From Vicingus serpentipes (lineage in GTDB: Bacteria; Bacteroidota; Bacteroidia; Flavobacteriales_E; Vicingaceae), in NCBI RefSeq assembly GCF_007993035.1, contig NZ_VOOS01000002.1:1-64000 (forward strand): DNA of 64,000 bases. Direction: 5' to 3'. The position numbers and the translations under genes are program-made. The notes beneath the pieces are model-generated. The model searched no databases, was not told where the DNA came from, and worked only from the letters and a program-made list of their open reading frames with translations. Shown here in pieces: positions 35,385-44,924 of this stretch. The stretch's first letter is position 1. Every line of letters starts with the position of its first letter.

Positions 35385-36710
35385 ATGAAATATTTATCAT
35401 TGATAATAACACTCTTTTTTATAGGGAATGTTAAAAGCCAAGAAACTAAAATTTGGACTTTACAAGAGTGTGTTAATTATGCTATAGAGAACAACCTGTC
35501 TGTAAAGCAATCTGAACTAGATAAAAATATTGCAGCCCAAGATGTTGTGGCTGCTAAATGGAGTTTTGCACCTAATTTAAATGCAAATGCCTCACATAAT
35601 TACAATTTTGGTTCATCTATCACGGCTTCTGGAGCTAGAGCTTCAGCCGATTTCCAATCTAATACTATTGGAGTTAACTCTTCTGTAAATTTATTTAATG
35701 GTTTTGCAAACATTCACACATTAAAGCAATCTAAAATTAGTGTAGAAGCACAAGAAGCAGCATTAACTAAAATGAAAAACGATATTTCGTTGAACGTAGT
35801 AAATGGTTATTTACAAGTATTGTTTGCAAAAGAACAAGTTAAAGTTGCTCAATCTCAAGTTACAATTAGTGAAACACAAGTTGCTCGAATCGAAGAATTG
35901 GTGAATGCTGGATCTCTGGCTGAAGGCGATTTATTTAATATAAAATCGACTTTAGCAACCGACCAACAAAATTTGGTTGTTGCCGAAAATACACAAGCTA
36001 TGGCAACTTTAAGATTGGCTCAATTGCTACAATTAAAAGAAGCTAGTATTGAAGTGCAAGATGTAAATATTGCAATTAGCGATCAAAGTATTTTAGGTAA
36101 TGATGTTATGGATATTTACAATAAAGCAAATGCATCTTTTCCTGAAATTAAGTTAGCCGAATTAAACATTGAAAGTGCAGAAAAAGGTGTTAAAATTGCT
36201 AAATCTAATTTTTATCCGAGCTTAACGCTAAATATGGGCATGAATACCATCTATCAACACAGACAGGGTACGCCAGATTTCTTTACTTTTTCAGAACAGT
36301 TAGATCAAAACCTAGGTAAGTCTGTTGGTGTTTCGTTAAATGTTCCAATATTTAATCGTTATCAGTTTAGAACAAATGTAAATAAGTCTAAAATCAATTA
36401 TTTAAGAACCGAATATTTGTTAGAGACTGAAAGATTAAGACTAAGAGAAACCATACAAACTGCTTATACAGATGCTAAGGCTTCATCTAAATCTTATGAT
36501 GCTTCAAAAATTTCTGTTGAAGCACAAACTAAAGCTTTTAATTATGCTGATGAACGTTACAAAGCAGGAGCTATTAACTCTTTTGATTTTAACCAAACAA
36601 AAAACAACTTGTTAAATGCTCAGTCACAGCTAATTCGTTCTAAATATGATTATGTTTTTAAGTTAAAAGTATTAGAGTTTTATTCAGGAGTTCCTATTGT
36701 TATTGAATAG
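35385..36710 (+). CDS. TolC-family outer-membrane efflux protein (ABC partner)
   Basis: 441 residues from the ATG at 35385. An in-frame GTG at 35349 lies inside the upstream gene and would precede the signal peptide (YLSLIITLFFIGNVKSQ), so it is rejected. The TolC/OEP repeats are evident (WTLQECVNYAIENNLSVKQS; YKAGAINSFDFNQTKNNLLNAQ). It is the second TolC of the same gene run, and its stop is 7 bases from the convergent Plug gene, with no hairpin between them. Confidence 0.9.
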   Translation: MKYLSLIITLFFIGNVKSQETKIWTLQECVNYAIENNLSVKQSELDKNIAAQDVVAAKWSFAPNLNANASHNYNFGSSITASGARASADFQSNTIGVNSSVNLFNGFANIHTLKQSKISVEAQEAALTKMKNDISLNVVNGYLQVLFAKEQVKVAQSQVTISETQVARIEELVNAGSLAEGDLFNIKSTLATDQQNLVVAENTQAMATLRLAQLLQLKEASIEVQDVNIAISDQSILGNDVMDIYNKANASFPEIKLAELNIESAEKGVKIAKSNFYPSLTLNMGMNTIYQHRQGTPDFFTFSEQLDQNLGKSVGVSLNVPIFNRYQFRTNVNKSKINYLRTEYLLETERLRLRETIQTAYTDAKASSKSYDASKISVEAQTKAFNYADERYKAGAINSFDFNQTKNNLLNAQSQLIRSKYDYVFKLKVLEFYSGVPIVIE

Positions 36711-36717
36711 TAGGCTT

Positions 36718-38091
36718 CTATTTATTCGTGTTTCTGGTCTTCATACCAATAAGCTGATCAAAATTTTCCATTGGGTTTCTGTAATAAACCAAAACAGTAT
36801 AATCGTTTTCAGTTTCGTAATAAGTACCTTCTATGTAAGAGATGTCGCCCACGTTTTTTGAGCCATCCTTTACAAAACAATACATGTAATTATAGTAACC
36901 TTGTTTTAAAAGAACAGTTTGCTGGTATTGTTTATTAATGGTGTCATAAGCCATTTTAAACTCCTCTTTAAATTTCCAATCGGTAAACTTGCCAAACAAG
37001 TAAATATTTCCACCATATCTTAGGGTGTCTCGCTTTAAATTAAAGGTAACATTTACATACTCTGCATCAGTTTCTGAATCGTTACTGTCATCTCGTTTAA
37101 CCAAGAAATTGCCATTTAAATCAGGTTGGGCATAATGCTTTCGGAATGCTCTAGGTAAATCTTCATACAAAATAATGTTCATCATTTTTTCAGCATTATC
37201 ATATTGTACTCTATATACATTTTGGCTATTAAAGTTCATCGATTTTATGTCAAAATTTCTAAACTCATTGTTACCATCAAATACATTTACAGCTTCGTAA
37301 TTATAATCTAATAAAGAACCATTAATAAATTTGGGTTTTAAACCACTAATAGCATTGTCCCACCTATAGTTTTGCATTAAAATAACCGTAATATTTTGGT
37401 AAGGATTATTTATTTCATAATTGTTATGGTTTACTTCAAAGTCAATTTCTTGTCTTGTAAATCGCTCATTAGGGTTAACCGATGGTTTTATAGTTATATT
37501 AACATCAGCATGGTTTTCATAAACTAAGAATCTCTTCGTAATCACAGCTTCATCTGGATAATCAGAATCATATACTTTAATAATGTAATTGCCAGATAGT
37601 TTTATACTAATGTTTTCGTTCGGGAAAGTTAAGTTGTAATGTATAAATGCTTTATCAGTGTTAAATGAATATTTATATTCTTTAATATCATCTTCGGTAT
37701 AGTTATCTAAATATTGATTAGGAGATAAATCAGAAGGAGTCCAATTAACATTACAATGGATAAAAGTATAATAGTACGTTTTTAAACTGGTGTTAAAATC
37801 ATCAAAGCTTAATTTTAGTTTTTCACTACTATTTAAGGGTAGAGTAGGGTAACTCAATTCATCCCTCAAATTGTAAAGCAAAACCGTTTTAATGTTTTTG
37901 TTGTATGTATAATCATCATATCTTAAATAGTTGTCATTTGCGTAAATATCTGTAGTGTCATTATTACTAATGTTAAGATATTGAAAGCTTTTAGTCTTAA
38001 ATCCAAAAAAAGAAAAAGAGATTGTAAAAACAAGTAAAAAAACAATTAGTGAGTTTTTCAAGAAAATCGAAAATATTTTATTCATCTTCAA
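36718..38091 (-). CDS. T9SS Plug protein (DUF5103)
   Basis: 457 residues with an N-terminal hydrophobic export segment (LIVFLLVFTISFSFFG). The following region (IKTVLLYNLRDELSYPTLPL, FIHCNVNWTPSDLSPNQYL, LTFPNENISIKLSGNYIIKVY) matches the DUF5103 family, renamed T9SS Plug after it was found closing the SprA translocon in F. johnsoniae. The second half contains a beta-sandwich reminiscent of a carbohydrate-binding/AMPK-like fold (LFGKFTDWKF). It should act in the periplasm at the outer-membrane translocon. Location divergent from nqrA is, as far as I recall, common in flavobacteria. Confidence 0.85.
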   Translation of the reverse strand: MKMNKIFSIFLKNSLIVFLLVFTISFSFFGFKTKSFQYLNISNNDTTDIYANDNYLRYDDYTYNKNIKTVLLYNLRDELSYPTLPLNSSEKLKLSFDDFNTSLKTYYYTFIHCNVNWTPSDLSPNQYLDNYTEDDIKEYKYSFNTDKAFIHYNLTFPNENISIKLSGNYIIKVYDSDYPDEAVITKRFLVYENHADVNITIKPSVNPNERFTRQEIDFEVNHNNYEINNPYQNITVILMQNYRWDNAISGLKPKFINGSLLDYNYEAVNVFDGNNEFRNFDIKSMNFNSQNVYRVQYDNAEKMMNIILYEDLPRAFRKHYAQPDLNGNFLVKRDDSNDSETDAEYVNVTFNLKRDTLRYGGNIYLFGKFTDWKFKEEFKMAYDTINKQYQQTVLLKQGYYNYMYCFVKDGSKNVGDISYIEGTYYETENDYTVLVYYRNPMENFDQLIGMKTRNTNK

Positions 38092-38157
38092 AATTAAGAC
38101 TTTGAGCGAAGTATATCTCTAGTCGGTAAAAAAATGTATAAAATTCTTAAAAATTGC

Positions 38158-38187
38158 TTTGAAAGGTAATAGTATTTTATAAATTTG
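38158..38187 (+). promoter_or_regulatory. Promoter of the nqr operon
   Basis: TTTG (38158-38161), 18 bases, TAAATTTG (38180-38187): an exact match to the Bacteroidota housekeeping promoter. The predicted start near 38191 leaves a 5' UTR of about 25 bases before nqrA. Confidence 0.65.
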
Positions 38188-38215
38188 TCAATTGATTTTT
38201 TAAAAACAGACGCAA

Positions 38216-39568
38216 ATGTCAAAAGACGTAAAAATTCGCAAAGGCACTAATATCAAGTTAAAAGGTGTTGCCGAAAAGTTATACGCTAATCCTGTACAAG
38301 TTTCTGACGTGGTTCTACGACCTGACGATTTTCCTAATTTAATACCAAAATTATGTGTTAAGTTGGGTGATAAAGTAAAAGCAGGTTCTCCTTTGTTTTA
38401 CGATAAAGGGAATGAACAAATTCTATTTACATCTCCAATTAGTGGAGAAGTTGTGGAGATTAATAGAGGAGACAAGAGAAGACTTTTAGAAGTAAAAGTT
38501 AAGGCAGATGGCGCTAATCAATTTGAAACTTTTAAACAAGGTGACCCAAATTCACTTTCAAAAGAAGAGATTTTGGCTACCATACTAAAAAGTGGTGTTT
38601 GGCCATTTTTCCGTCAACGACCTTATGATGTAATTGCAAATCCTAGTGATTCTCCTAAAGCGATTTACATTACAGCTATGGATACAGCTCCTTTAGCTCC
38701 AGATTATGATTTTGTAATGCATGGACAAGATGAATTGTTTCAAATAGGTTTAGATGCTATAGCCAAATTAACGGATGGTAAAGTTCATTTAAATGTAAAT
38801 GGAAATGACAACCCTGACGATGCTTATAAAAAAGCTAAAAACGTTCAAATAAATAAAATTTCAGGACCACATCCAGCAGGAAATGTTGGTGTTCAAATTC
38901 ATCATATTGATCCTGTTAATAAAGGAGAAGTTGTTTGGACACTTAAATCTCTAGATGTATTAACAATTGGTAAATTATTTAAAGAAGGAAAATTTGATGC
39001 TTCTAGAGTAATATCATTTGTTGGTTCTAAAGTAAATGCACCTAAGTATGTAAGAACAATATTAGGAGCAAATATTTCAGGAATTGTTACTGGAAATGTT
39101 GAAGACGGAGGGCGATACATTAGTGGTAACCCATTATCTGGTAAACAAATTCCAGAAAATGGATATTTAGGATTTTACGATTATCAATTAACAGTTTTAC
39201 CTGAGGGTGGAAATACGCAATTCTTTGGTTGGTTACCTTTCACAGGATTAAATAAATTTAGTTTATCTAGAACTGCATTGTCATTTTTAACTCCAAATAA
39301 AACGTATGATTTAAATACTAACGTTAACGGAGAAGAGAGAGCTTATGTTGTTACAGGAGAGTATGAAAAAGTATTCCCTATGGATATTTACCCTGTGCAA
39401 CTAGTTAAATCAATGATGATAGAGGATATTGATAAAATGGAAGCACTTGGAGTTTATGAAGTAGCTCCAGAAGATTTTGCACTTTGTGAATTTGCTTGTA
39501 CATCAAAAATTGAAGTACAGCGAGTTGTAAGAGAGGCATTAGATTTAGTAAGAAAAGAATGTAGTTAA
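38216..39568 (+). CDS. nqrA: Na+-translocating NADH:quinone reductase subunit A
   Basis: Peripheral cytoplasmic subunit of Na+-NQR, associated with NqrB. The 450 residues begin KIRKGTNIKLKGVAEK and carry the lipoyl-like SPISGEVVEINRGDKRRLLEV near 79, FRQRPYDVIANPSDSPKAI near 135 and the C-terminal CEFACTSKIEVQ segment, all typical of NqrA. It is the first gene of the six-gene nqr operon behind a strong promoter, and nqrB follows after 31 bases. The complex couples NADH oxidation to sodium export and fits a marine habitat. Confidence 0.96.
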   Translation: MSKDVKIRKGTNIKLKGVAEKLYANPVQVSDVVLRPDDFPNLIPKLCVKLGDKVKAGSPLFYDKGNEQILFTSPISGEVVEINRGDKRRLLEVKVKADGANQFETFKQGDPNSLSKEEILATILKSGVWPFFRQRPYDVIANPSDSPKAIYITAMDTAPLAPDYDFVMHGQDELFQIGLDAIAKLTDGKVHLNVNGNDNPDDAYKKAKNVQINKISGPHPAGNVGVQIHHIDPVNKGEVVWTLKSLDVLTIGKLFKEGKFDASRVISFVGSKVNAPKYVRTILGANISGIVTGNVEDGGRYISGNPLSGKQIPENGYLGFYDYQLTVLPEGGNTQFFGWLPFTGLNKFSLSRTALSFLTPNKTYDLNTNVNGEERAYVVTGEYEKVFPMDIYPVQLVKSMMIEDIDKMEALGVYEVAPEDFALCEFACTSKIEVQRVVREALDLVRKECS

Positions 39569-39599
39569 TTATTATAACGACTTTATTAAAATAGAATAA

Positions 39600-40745
39600 A
39601 TGAAGGCATTAGAGCAATTTATGCAAAAAATGAAACCGAAAGCTGACGGAAAATTTCCTTTAGCTCATGCGGTTTGGGATGGTACATATACCTTCTTGTT
39701 TGTTCCAGGGCATACAAATCATAACGGAACACACATTAGAGATTCAATTGACTTAAAAAGAACCATGATTATGGTTGTTTTAGCGTTAATTCCAAGTTTG
39801 TTATTTGGAATATATAACGTCGGTCATCAACATTTTTTAGCTATTGGAGAAATGGCTGAGTTTATGGATAAATTCCTTTACGGAGCTCTAAAAGTTTTAC
39901 CTATTGTAATTATATCTTACGGAGTGGGGCTAGGTGTAGAATTTGTATTTGCAGCCATTAATAAGCATGCAATACAAGAAGGTTTCTTAGTCTCAGGTAT
40001 GTTAATACCTTTAATCATGCCAGTAGATGTGCCATTATGGATGGTTGCTGTAGCTACAATTTTTGCAGTAGTTATTGGTAAAGAAGTATTTGGTGGTACA
40101 GGAATGAATGTAGTAAATGTTGCTTTAGTAGCAAGAGCATTTTTATTCTTTGCTTATCCTACTAAAATGTCAGGAGACAAAGTATGGATTAGTTTAGGAG
40201 ATGGAACAGCTGTAGATGGATTTTCTGGTGCTACACCTCTAGGTAAAGCAGTTGAAGGTGGTGTAGAAGCAATTCCTTCTATAATGGATTCTATTATTGG
40301 TTTAATACCTGGTTCAATTGGTGAAACTTCTGTTATTGCAATCGGTTTAGGAGCTTTAATATTAATACTTACAGGTATTGGTAGCTTTAGAATTATGCTT
40401 TCTATGTTTGTTGGTGGTTTATTAACAGGATTAGTTTTTAATGCTGTAGGTGGAAACCCTTATTTAGAAGTTCCAGCTTTACATCAATTAATGTTAGGTG
40501 GTTTTGCTTTTGGAGCTGTATTTATGGCTACCGATCCAGTTACTGCTTCACAAACTGCTAAAGGTAAAATAGTTTATGGTTTATTAATAGGTATTATAGC
40601 AATGCTAATTAGAGTTGCTAATCCAGCTTATCCGGAAGGAGTTATGTTGGCTATTCTTATAGGAAATGTATTTGCACCTTTAATTGATCACGTAGTAGTT
40701 AATGCAAATATTAAAAAGAGATTAAAAAGAGTTAAAATAGCTTAG
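39600..40745 (+). CDS. nqrB: Na+-NQR subunit B
   Basis: Integral membrane subunit with about ten helices, 381 residues. The covalent FMN attachment residue is T212 in FSGATPLGKAV, and a riboflavin/Na+ path runs through the membrane helices. FVPGHTNHNGTHIRDSIDLKR near 34-54 and DPVTASQTAKGKI near 316 are conserved. nqrC starts 2 bases later. Confidence 0.96.
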   Translation: MKALEQFMQKMKPKADGKFPLAHAVWDGTYTFLFVPGHTNHNGTHIRDSIDLKRTMIMVVLALIPSLLFGIYNVGHQHFLAIGEMAEFMDKFLYGALKVLPIVIISYGVGLGVEFVFAAINKHAIQEGFLVSGMLIPLIMPVDVPLWMVAVATIFAVVIGKEVFGGTGMNVVNVALVARAFLFFAYPTKMSGDKVWISLGDGTAVDGFSGATPLGKAVEGGVEAIPSIMDSIIGLIPGSIGETSVIAIGLGALILILTGIGSFRIMLSMFVGGLLTGLVFNAVGGNPYLEVPALHQLMLGGFAFGAVFMATDPVTASQTAKGKIVYGLLIGIIAMLIRVANPAYPEGVMLAILIGNVFAPLIDHVVVNANIKKRLKRVKIA

Positions 40746-40747
40746 TT

Positions 40748-41671
40748 ATGGCAGTAAATAGAGATAGTAACGTATATACAATAATTTTTGCTACTATAAT
40801 GGTAGTGGTTGTTGGTGGATTATTAGCTTTTGTTTCGATGGGATTAAAACCTCTTCAAAGTGCTAATGTATCAAACGAAAAAATGCAAAATATTTTACAA
40901 GCCATTGGTATTGAAGAAACAGATGGAGTTTCTAGAGAAGATGCAGGAAAAATGTTTAATGATTTTGTAAAAAGAAGAATTACAATAAACTATAATGGAG
41001 AAATTGTAAGTGATAAAACTTCTGAAGATGCAATTGATCCTACAGATAAATTAGATGCGTTTAACATTAATTTAAGAAAAGAATATTCTAAATATGTTAA
41101 GCCAATAATGAATACATATAAAGGTGATGATGCTAAAATTCAAGAAGCATTAGGAGCTTCAGAAGATATTCATTTTCCAATATTTGTTTGTGAAAACCAA
41201 GGTAAAATGTATTATGTAGTTTCTGCTAGTGGTAAAGGTTTATGGGATGATGTTTGGGGTTATTTAGGCTTAAATGATAATGCATCGGCAATTACGGGGT
41301 CGGTTTTTGACCACAAAGGTGAGACTCCTGGATTAGGTTCAAAAATTACCGAAGACTGGTTTCAAGATCAATTTATTGGAAAAACTATTGAAGAAAATGG
41401 TGCTTTTGCTCCAATAAAAGTTAAAAAACCAGGAAATGAATTAAATGAACATCAAGTTGATGGTATTTCGGGAGCAACATTTACAGGTGTTGGTGTTGAA
41501 GAAATGCTATCTAGAAACTTAAATGTTTATTACAGATTCTTTAAAGGTAATCCTGAATTTACAGGAACTAAAATTATTGAAGAACCTATTATAGAAGAAG
41601 TATTGAATGATTCAACTTTGATTAATTTAAACGATTCTTCAGTTGTTTTAAGTGTTATTGATTCAATTTAA
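40748..41671 (+). CDS. nqrC: Na+-NQR subunit C
   Basis: 307-residue subunit with one N-terminal membrane helix (TIIFATIMVVVVGGLLAFVS) and a periplasmic flavin domain. The FMN-linked threonine is T244 in DGISGATFTG. GETPGLGSKI near 191 is also conserved. The C-terminal 35 residues (IIEEPIIEEVLNDST onward) are an acidic extension beyond the usual end. nqrD follows after 32 bases. Confidence 0.95.
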   Translation: MAVNRDSNVYTIIFATIMVVVVGGLLAFVSMGLKPLQSANVSNEKMQNILQAIGIEETDGVSREDAGKMFNDFVKRRITINYNGEIVSDKTSEDAIDPTDKLDAFNINLRKEYSKYVKPIMNTYKGDDAKIQEALGASEDIHFPIFVCENQGKMYYVVSASGKGLWDDVWGYLGLNDNASAITGSVFDHKGETPGLGSKITEDWFQDQFIGKTIEENGAFAPIKVKKPGNELNEHQVDGISGATFTGVGVEEMLSRNLNVYYRFFKGNPEFTGTKIIEEPIIEEVLNDSTLINLNDSSVVLSVIDSI

Positions 41672-41703
41672 AAAATAATCGCTAAACGTAAATTTAAATT
41701 AAA

Positions 41704-42369
41704 ATGAGCGAAACAAAATCAGAATCTTTATTTTCTAAGAAAAATAAAGCTTTAATCACAAATCCATTAAACAAGATTAACCCTGTTACAATCCAGGTGT
41801 TAGGTATCTGTTCAGCTTTAGCTGTAACAGTACAAATGGATAACGCAATAGTTATGTCAGTTGCGGTAACTGCCGTTCTTGTATTAGGAAACTTAATTGT
41901 TTCTTTAATGAGAAATGTAATACCAAGCAAAATTAGAATTATCGTTCAATTGGTAATTGTAGCAGGTTTGGTTATTATAGTTGACCAAGTTTTAAAAGCT
42001 TATGTATATGATGTTTCTAAAAAACTATCTGTATTCGTAGGTTTAATTATTACTAACTGTATTATCATGGGACGTCTTGAAGCTTTCGCATTAGGAAACA
42101 AACCATGGGCATCTATTTTAGATGGTGTAGGTAATGGTTTTGGATATGGTTTAGTTTTAATAGTTGTTGCTTTTTTCAAAGAGTTATTTGGTTCTGGAGC
42201 ATTAACAATTCCAGGATTCGAAAAGTTTGAAATATTTAAGGCAATAGGTATTTATGACATGGGGTATATGGATAACGGATTAATGTTATTACCTCCATCA
42301 TCATTATTTATTGTAGGTATTTATATTTGGGTTCAGAAGTATAGAAATCCAGATTTAATTGAAAGCTAA
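41704..42369 (+). CDS. nqrD: Na+-NQR subunit D
   Basis: 221-residue integral membrane subunit, six helices, homologous to RnfE and NqrE. The conserved cysteine motif LIITNCIIMGRLEAFA (near 113) helps coordinate the intramembrane Fe-S centre shared with NqrE. LDGVGNGFGYGLVLI near 138 is typical. Confidence 0.95.
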   Translation: MSETKSESLFSKKNKALITNPLNKINPVTIQVLGICSALAVTVQMDNAIVMSVAVTAVLVLGNLIVSLMRNVIPSKIRIIVQLVIVAGLVIIVDQVLKAYVYDVSKKLSVFVGLIITNCIIMGRLEAFALGNKPWASILDGVGNGFGYGLVLIVVAFFKELFGSGALTIPGFEKFEIFKAIGIYDMGYMDNGLMLLPPSSLFIVGIYIWVQKYRNPDLIES

Positions 42370-42392
42370 TTATAACTTATTATATAAAAGAA

Positions 42393-43007
42393 ATGGAATA
42401 CATTAATATATTTATAAAAAGTGCCTTTATTGATAATATGATATTTACATTCTTCTTTGGAATGTGTTCATATTTGGCAGTATCTAAAACAGTTAAAACT
42501 GCAGTAGGTTTAGGATCAGCAGTAATCTTTGTATTAGTAGTGACTATACCAATCAATTACCTTTTAGAAACATACGTATTAGCAGAAGGTGCTTTGTCAT
42601 GGTTAGGCGAAGAATATGCAACAATGGACTTAAGCTTTTTAAGTTTTATAATGTTTATTGCTGTAATTGCTTCTATTGTTCAATTAGTAGAAATGTTAGT
42701 TGAGAAATTTTCTCCATCACTTTATGGAGCATTAGGTATTTTCTTACCACTTATTGCTGTAAACTGTGCAATTTTAGGAGCAGCATTATTTATGCAACAA
42801 AAACAATTTGCTAATATAGGAGAGGCTACGGTATATGGTCTTGGATCTGGATTTGGTTGGTTTTTAGCAATAGTATTAATTGCTGCAATTAGAGAAAAAA
42901 TTAAATACTCACATATTCCTGCTCCAGTAAGAGGAGTTGGTATGGCATTTATACTAACTGGTTTAATGGGCTTGGCTTTCTTAGGCTTTTTAGGTTTTGA
43001 ACTTTAA
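42393..43007 (+). CDS. nqrE: Na+-NQR subunit E
   Basis: 204-residue integral membrane subunit, six helices, inverted-topology partner of NqrD. Conserved FFGMCSYLAVSK near 21 and LPLIAVNCAILGAALF near 118 supply the cysteines for the shared Fe-S centre. It lies 23 bases after nqrD and 21 before nqrF. Confidence 0.95.
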   Translation: MEYINIFIKSAFIDNMIFTFFFGMCSYLAVSKTVKTAVGLGSAVIFVLVVTIPINYLLETYVLAEGALSWLGEEYATMDLSFLSFIMFIAVIASIVQLVEMLVEKFSPSLYGALGIFLPLIAVNCAILGAALFMQQKQFANIGEATVYGLGSGFGWFLAIVLIAAIREKIKYSHIPAPVRGVGMAFILTGLMGLAFLGFLGFEL

Positions 43008-43028
43008 TATATTTTTTAGATAGATATT

Positions 43029-44336
43029 ATGGATACTAGTGTAATAATAATAACAATCGTTGTTTTTTTAATTGTAGTTCTTGCGCTTACAAGTGTATTA
43101 TTGTTTGCAAAAGCTAAATTAATGCCTTCAGGTAAAATTAAAATTAACATAAACAACGGAGAAAGAGAAATTGAAGTAGATGGTGGTGATACACTATTAA
43201 ATACTTTGAGTGGTCAAGGTATATTTTTACCTTCTGCTTGTGGAGGTGGTGGTACATGTGTTCAATGTGTATGTCAAGTTCATAGTGGTGGAGGGTCAAT
43301 TTTACCTACTGAAATTCCAAACTTTACTCGTAAAGAAATCGCAACAAACCATCGTTTAGGCTGTCAGGTAAAAGTGAAAGAGGATATGGAGATTGAGATT
43401 GAAGAAGAAATACTTGGTATTAAAGAATGGGAAGCAACTGTTGTTTCAAATTACAATGTAGCTACTTATATCAAAGAGTTTATTGTTGAGATTCCAGAAG
43501 ATATGGATTACAAAGCAGGTGGGTATATTCAGATTAAAATACCACCATGTACTGTTAAATTTTCAGATATGGATGTTAAAGCACATCCACAAGATCATCC
43601 AGGAGAACCAGATAAATTTGAAAAAGATTGGGCTGAAGGTCCATTTGCTATCAGAAACTTAGTAATGAAAAATGACGAAGAAGTTGTTAGAGCATATTCT
43701 ATGGCTTCTTACCCTGCTGAAGGACGTAGAATTATGTTAAATGTTAGGGTTGCCGCTCCTCCTTTCGATAGAGCAAAAAATACATGGATGGATGTTAATC
43801 CTGGAGTTGCTTCATCTTATATCTTTAATCAAAAAGTTGGAGATAAAGTAATAGTTTCTGGTCCTTATGGAGAATTCTTTATCAATGATTCAGATGCTGA
43901 AATGTTGTATGTCGGAGGTGGAGCTGGAATGGCTCCAATGAGATCTCATTTGTATGAATTATTTAAAACGCTTAAAACAGGCCGAAAAGTGACTTATTGG
44001 TATGGAGGTCGTTCTAAAGGTGAATTATTTTATATCCATTACTTTAGAGATTTAGAAAAAGATTTTCCAAACTTTAGATTTTTCATGGCTTTATCAGAAC
44101 CTATGGAATCTGATAACTGGAAAGTAATGAAAGATATTGATGATAAAGAAGGAGATGGTTTCGTTGGCTTTATTCATAATGTTGTAATAGAACAATATTT
44201 AAATAAGCATGAAAATCCAGAAGATTTAGAATTGTATTTCTGTGGTCCTCCAATGATGAACAATGCAGTTCAAAAAATGGGTGAAGACTTTGGTTTGGCT
44301 GATGAGAACATAAGATTTGATGACTTTGGAGGTTAA
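43029..44336 (+). CDS. nqrF: Na+-NQR subunit F (NADH-oxidising flavoprotein)
   Basis: 435 residues. An N-terminal membrane helix (VIIITIVVFLIVVLALTSVLLF) is followed by a [2Fe-2S] ferredoxin domain with C71, C77, C80 and C112 (SACGGGGTCVQC ... GCQV), then an FAD/NADH reductase domain with the flavin motif RAYSMASYP and the NADH site GGGAGMAPMRSH. It takes electrons from NADH into the complex. It is the last gene of the operon, with a terminator 25 bases downstream. Confidence 0.97.
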   Translation: MDTSVIIITIVVFLIVVLALTSVLLFAKAKLMPSGKIKININNGEREIEVDGGDTLLNTLSGQGIFLPSACGGGGTCVQCVCQVHSGGGSILPTEIPNFTRKEIATNHRLGCQVKVKEDMEIEIEEEILGIKEWEATVVSNYNVATYIKEFIVEIPEDMDYKAGGYIQIKIPPCTVKFSDMDVKAHPQDHPGEPDKFEKDWAEGPFAIRNLVMKNDEEVVRAYSMASYPAEGRRIMLNVRVAAPPFDRAKNTWMDVNPGVASSYIFNQKVGDKVIVSGPYGEFFINDSDAEMLYVGGGAGMAPMRSHLYELFKTLKTGRKVTYWYGGRSKGELFYIHYFRDLEKDFPNFRFFMALSEPMESDNWKVMKDIDDKEGDGFVGFIHNVVIEQYLNKHENPEDLELYFCGPPMMNNAVQKMGEDFGLADENIRFDDFGG

Positions 44337-44360
44337 TTAATCTACATGATTTTTAATAAA

Positions 44361-44390
44361 AAAAGGTTCTATTATTTAGAGCCTTTTTTT
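44361..44390 (+). terminator. Terminator of the nqr operon
   Basis: AAAAGGTTCT (44361-44370) pairs with AGAGCCTTTT (44378-44387), one G-U pair, 7-base loop, T-run 44384-44390. Confidence 0.85.
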
Positions 44391-44396
44391 ATTTTT

Positions 44397-44422
44397 AAAA
44401 TAGTTTATAGTTAAACTATTTT
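44397..44422. promoter_or_regulatory. Perfect AT-rich 11-bp inverted repeat
   Basis: AAAATAGTTTA (44397-44407) and TAAACTATTTT (44412-44422) around a TAGT loop, directly after the nqr terminator and 44 bases before the next gene. It may be a second terminator or an operator; the sequence alone does not decide. Confidence 0.35.
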
Positions 44423-44465
44423 TTAATGGTAACTTATGTTATACTATTTCGTATTATAGCTAATT

Positions 44466-44924
44466 ATGAAAAGGTTTTTATTATTTACATACTTATTTAT
44501 ATTTCCAATGTTAATCTTCTCTCAAGTAAACTTTACAGGTTATCTTGTAGATGAAGAGAATAATAAGATGAGAGATGTTACCATTAATCTTTATGAGGAT
44601 AATAATCTTGTTTCTTCAGATAAGTGGGCTAAAAAGTTTTCTTATGACCTTGAATTGGAAAAATATTATACTCTAGAATTGATTAAAGAGGGTTTTATAC
44701 CTAAAAGAGTAGCTATATCAACGTTTGAGGGAGATAAAGGTGCAGACCCCTTTATGTTTGTTATGGAATTATTAAAAAAGCGTGAAGGTGTTGATGAGTC
44801 TGATTTAGATTTTCCTTCAGCCTTGATTGAATATAAAAAGAGTAAAGGAAGTTTCAATTTTAATGTACCATACTCGAAAAGTATTAAAAAAGAACAATCA
44901 GAAGTCCTAAATGTTGAAGATTAA
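44466..44924 (+). CDS. Small secreted protein with carboxypeptidase-regulatory-like fold
   Basis: 152 residues with a signal peptide (FLLFTYLFIFPMLIFSQ). Residues about 20-90 resemble the beta-sandwich of a CarboxypepD_reg-like domain (VNFTGYLVDEENNKMRDVTINLYEDN, then KEGFIPKRVAIST), common in Bacteroidota envelope proteins. The C-terminal 50 residues are polar and low in structure. No function is recognised. It overlaps tail-to-tail by 4 bases with the next gene. Confidence 0.55.
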   Translation: MKRFLLFTYLFIFPMLIFSQVNFTGYLVDEENNKMRDVTINLYEDNNLVSSDKWAKKFSYDLELEKYYTLELIKEGFIPKRVAISTFEGDKGADPFMFVMELLKKREGVDESDLDFPSALIEYKKSKGSFNFNVPYSKSIKKEQSEVLNVED

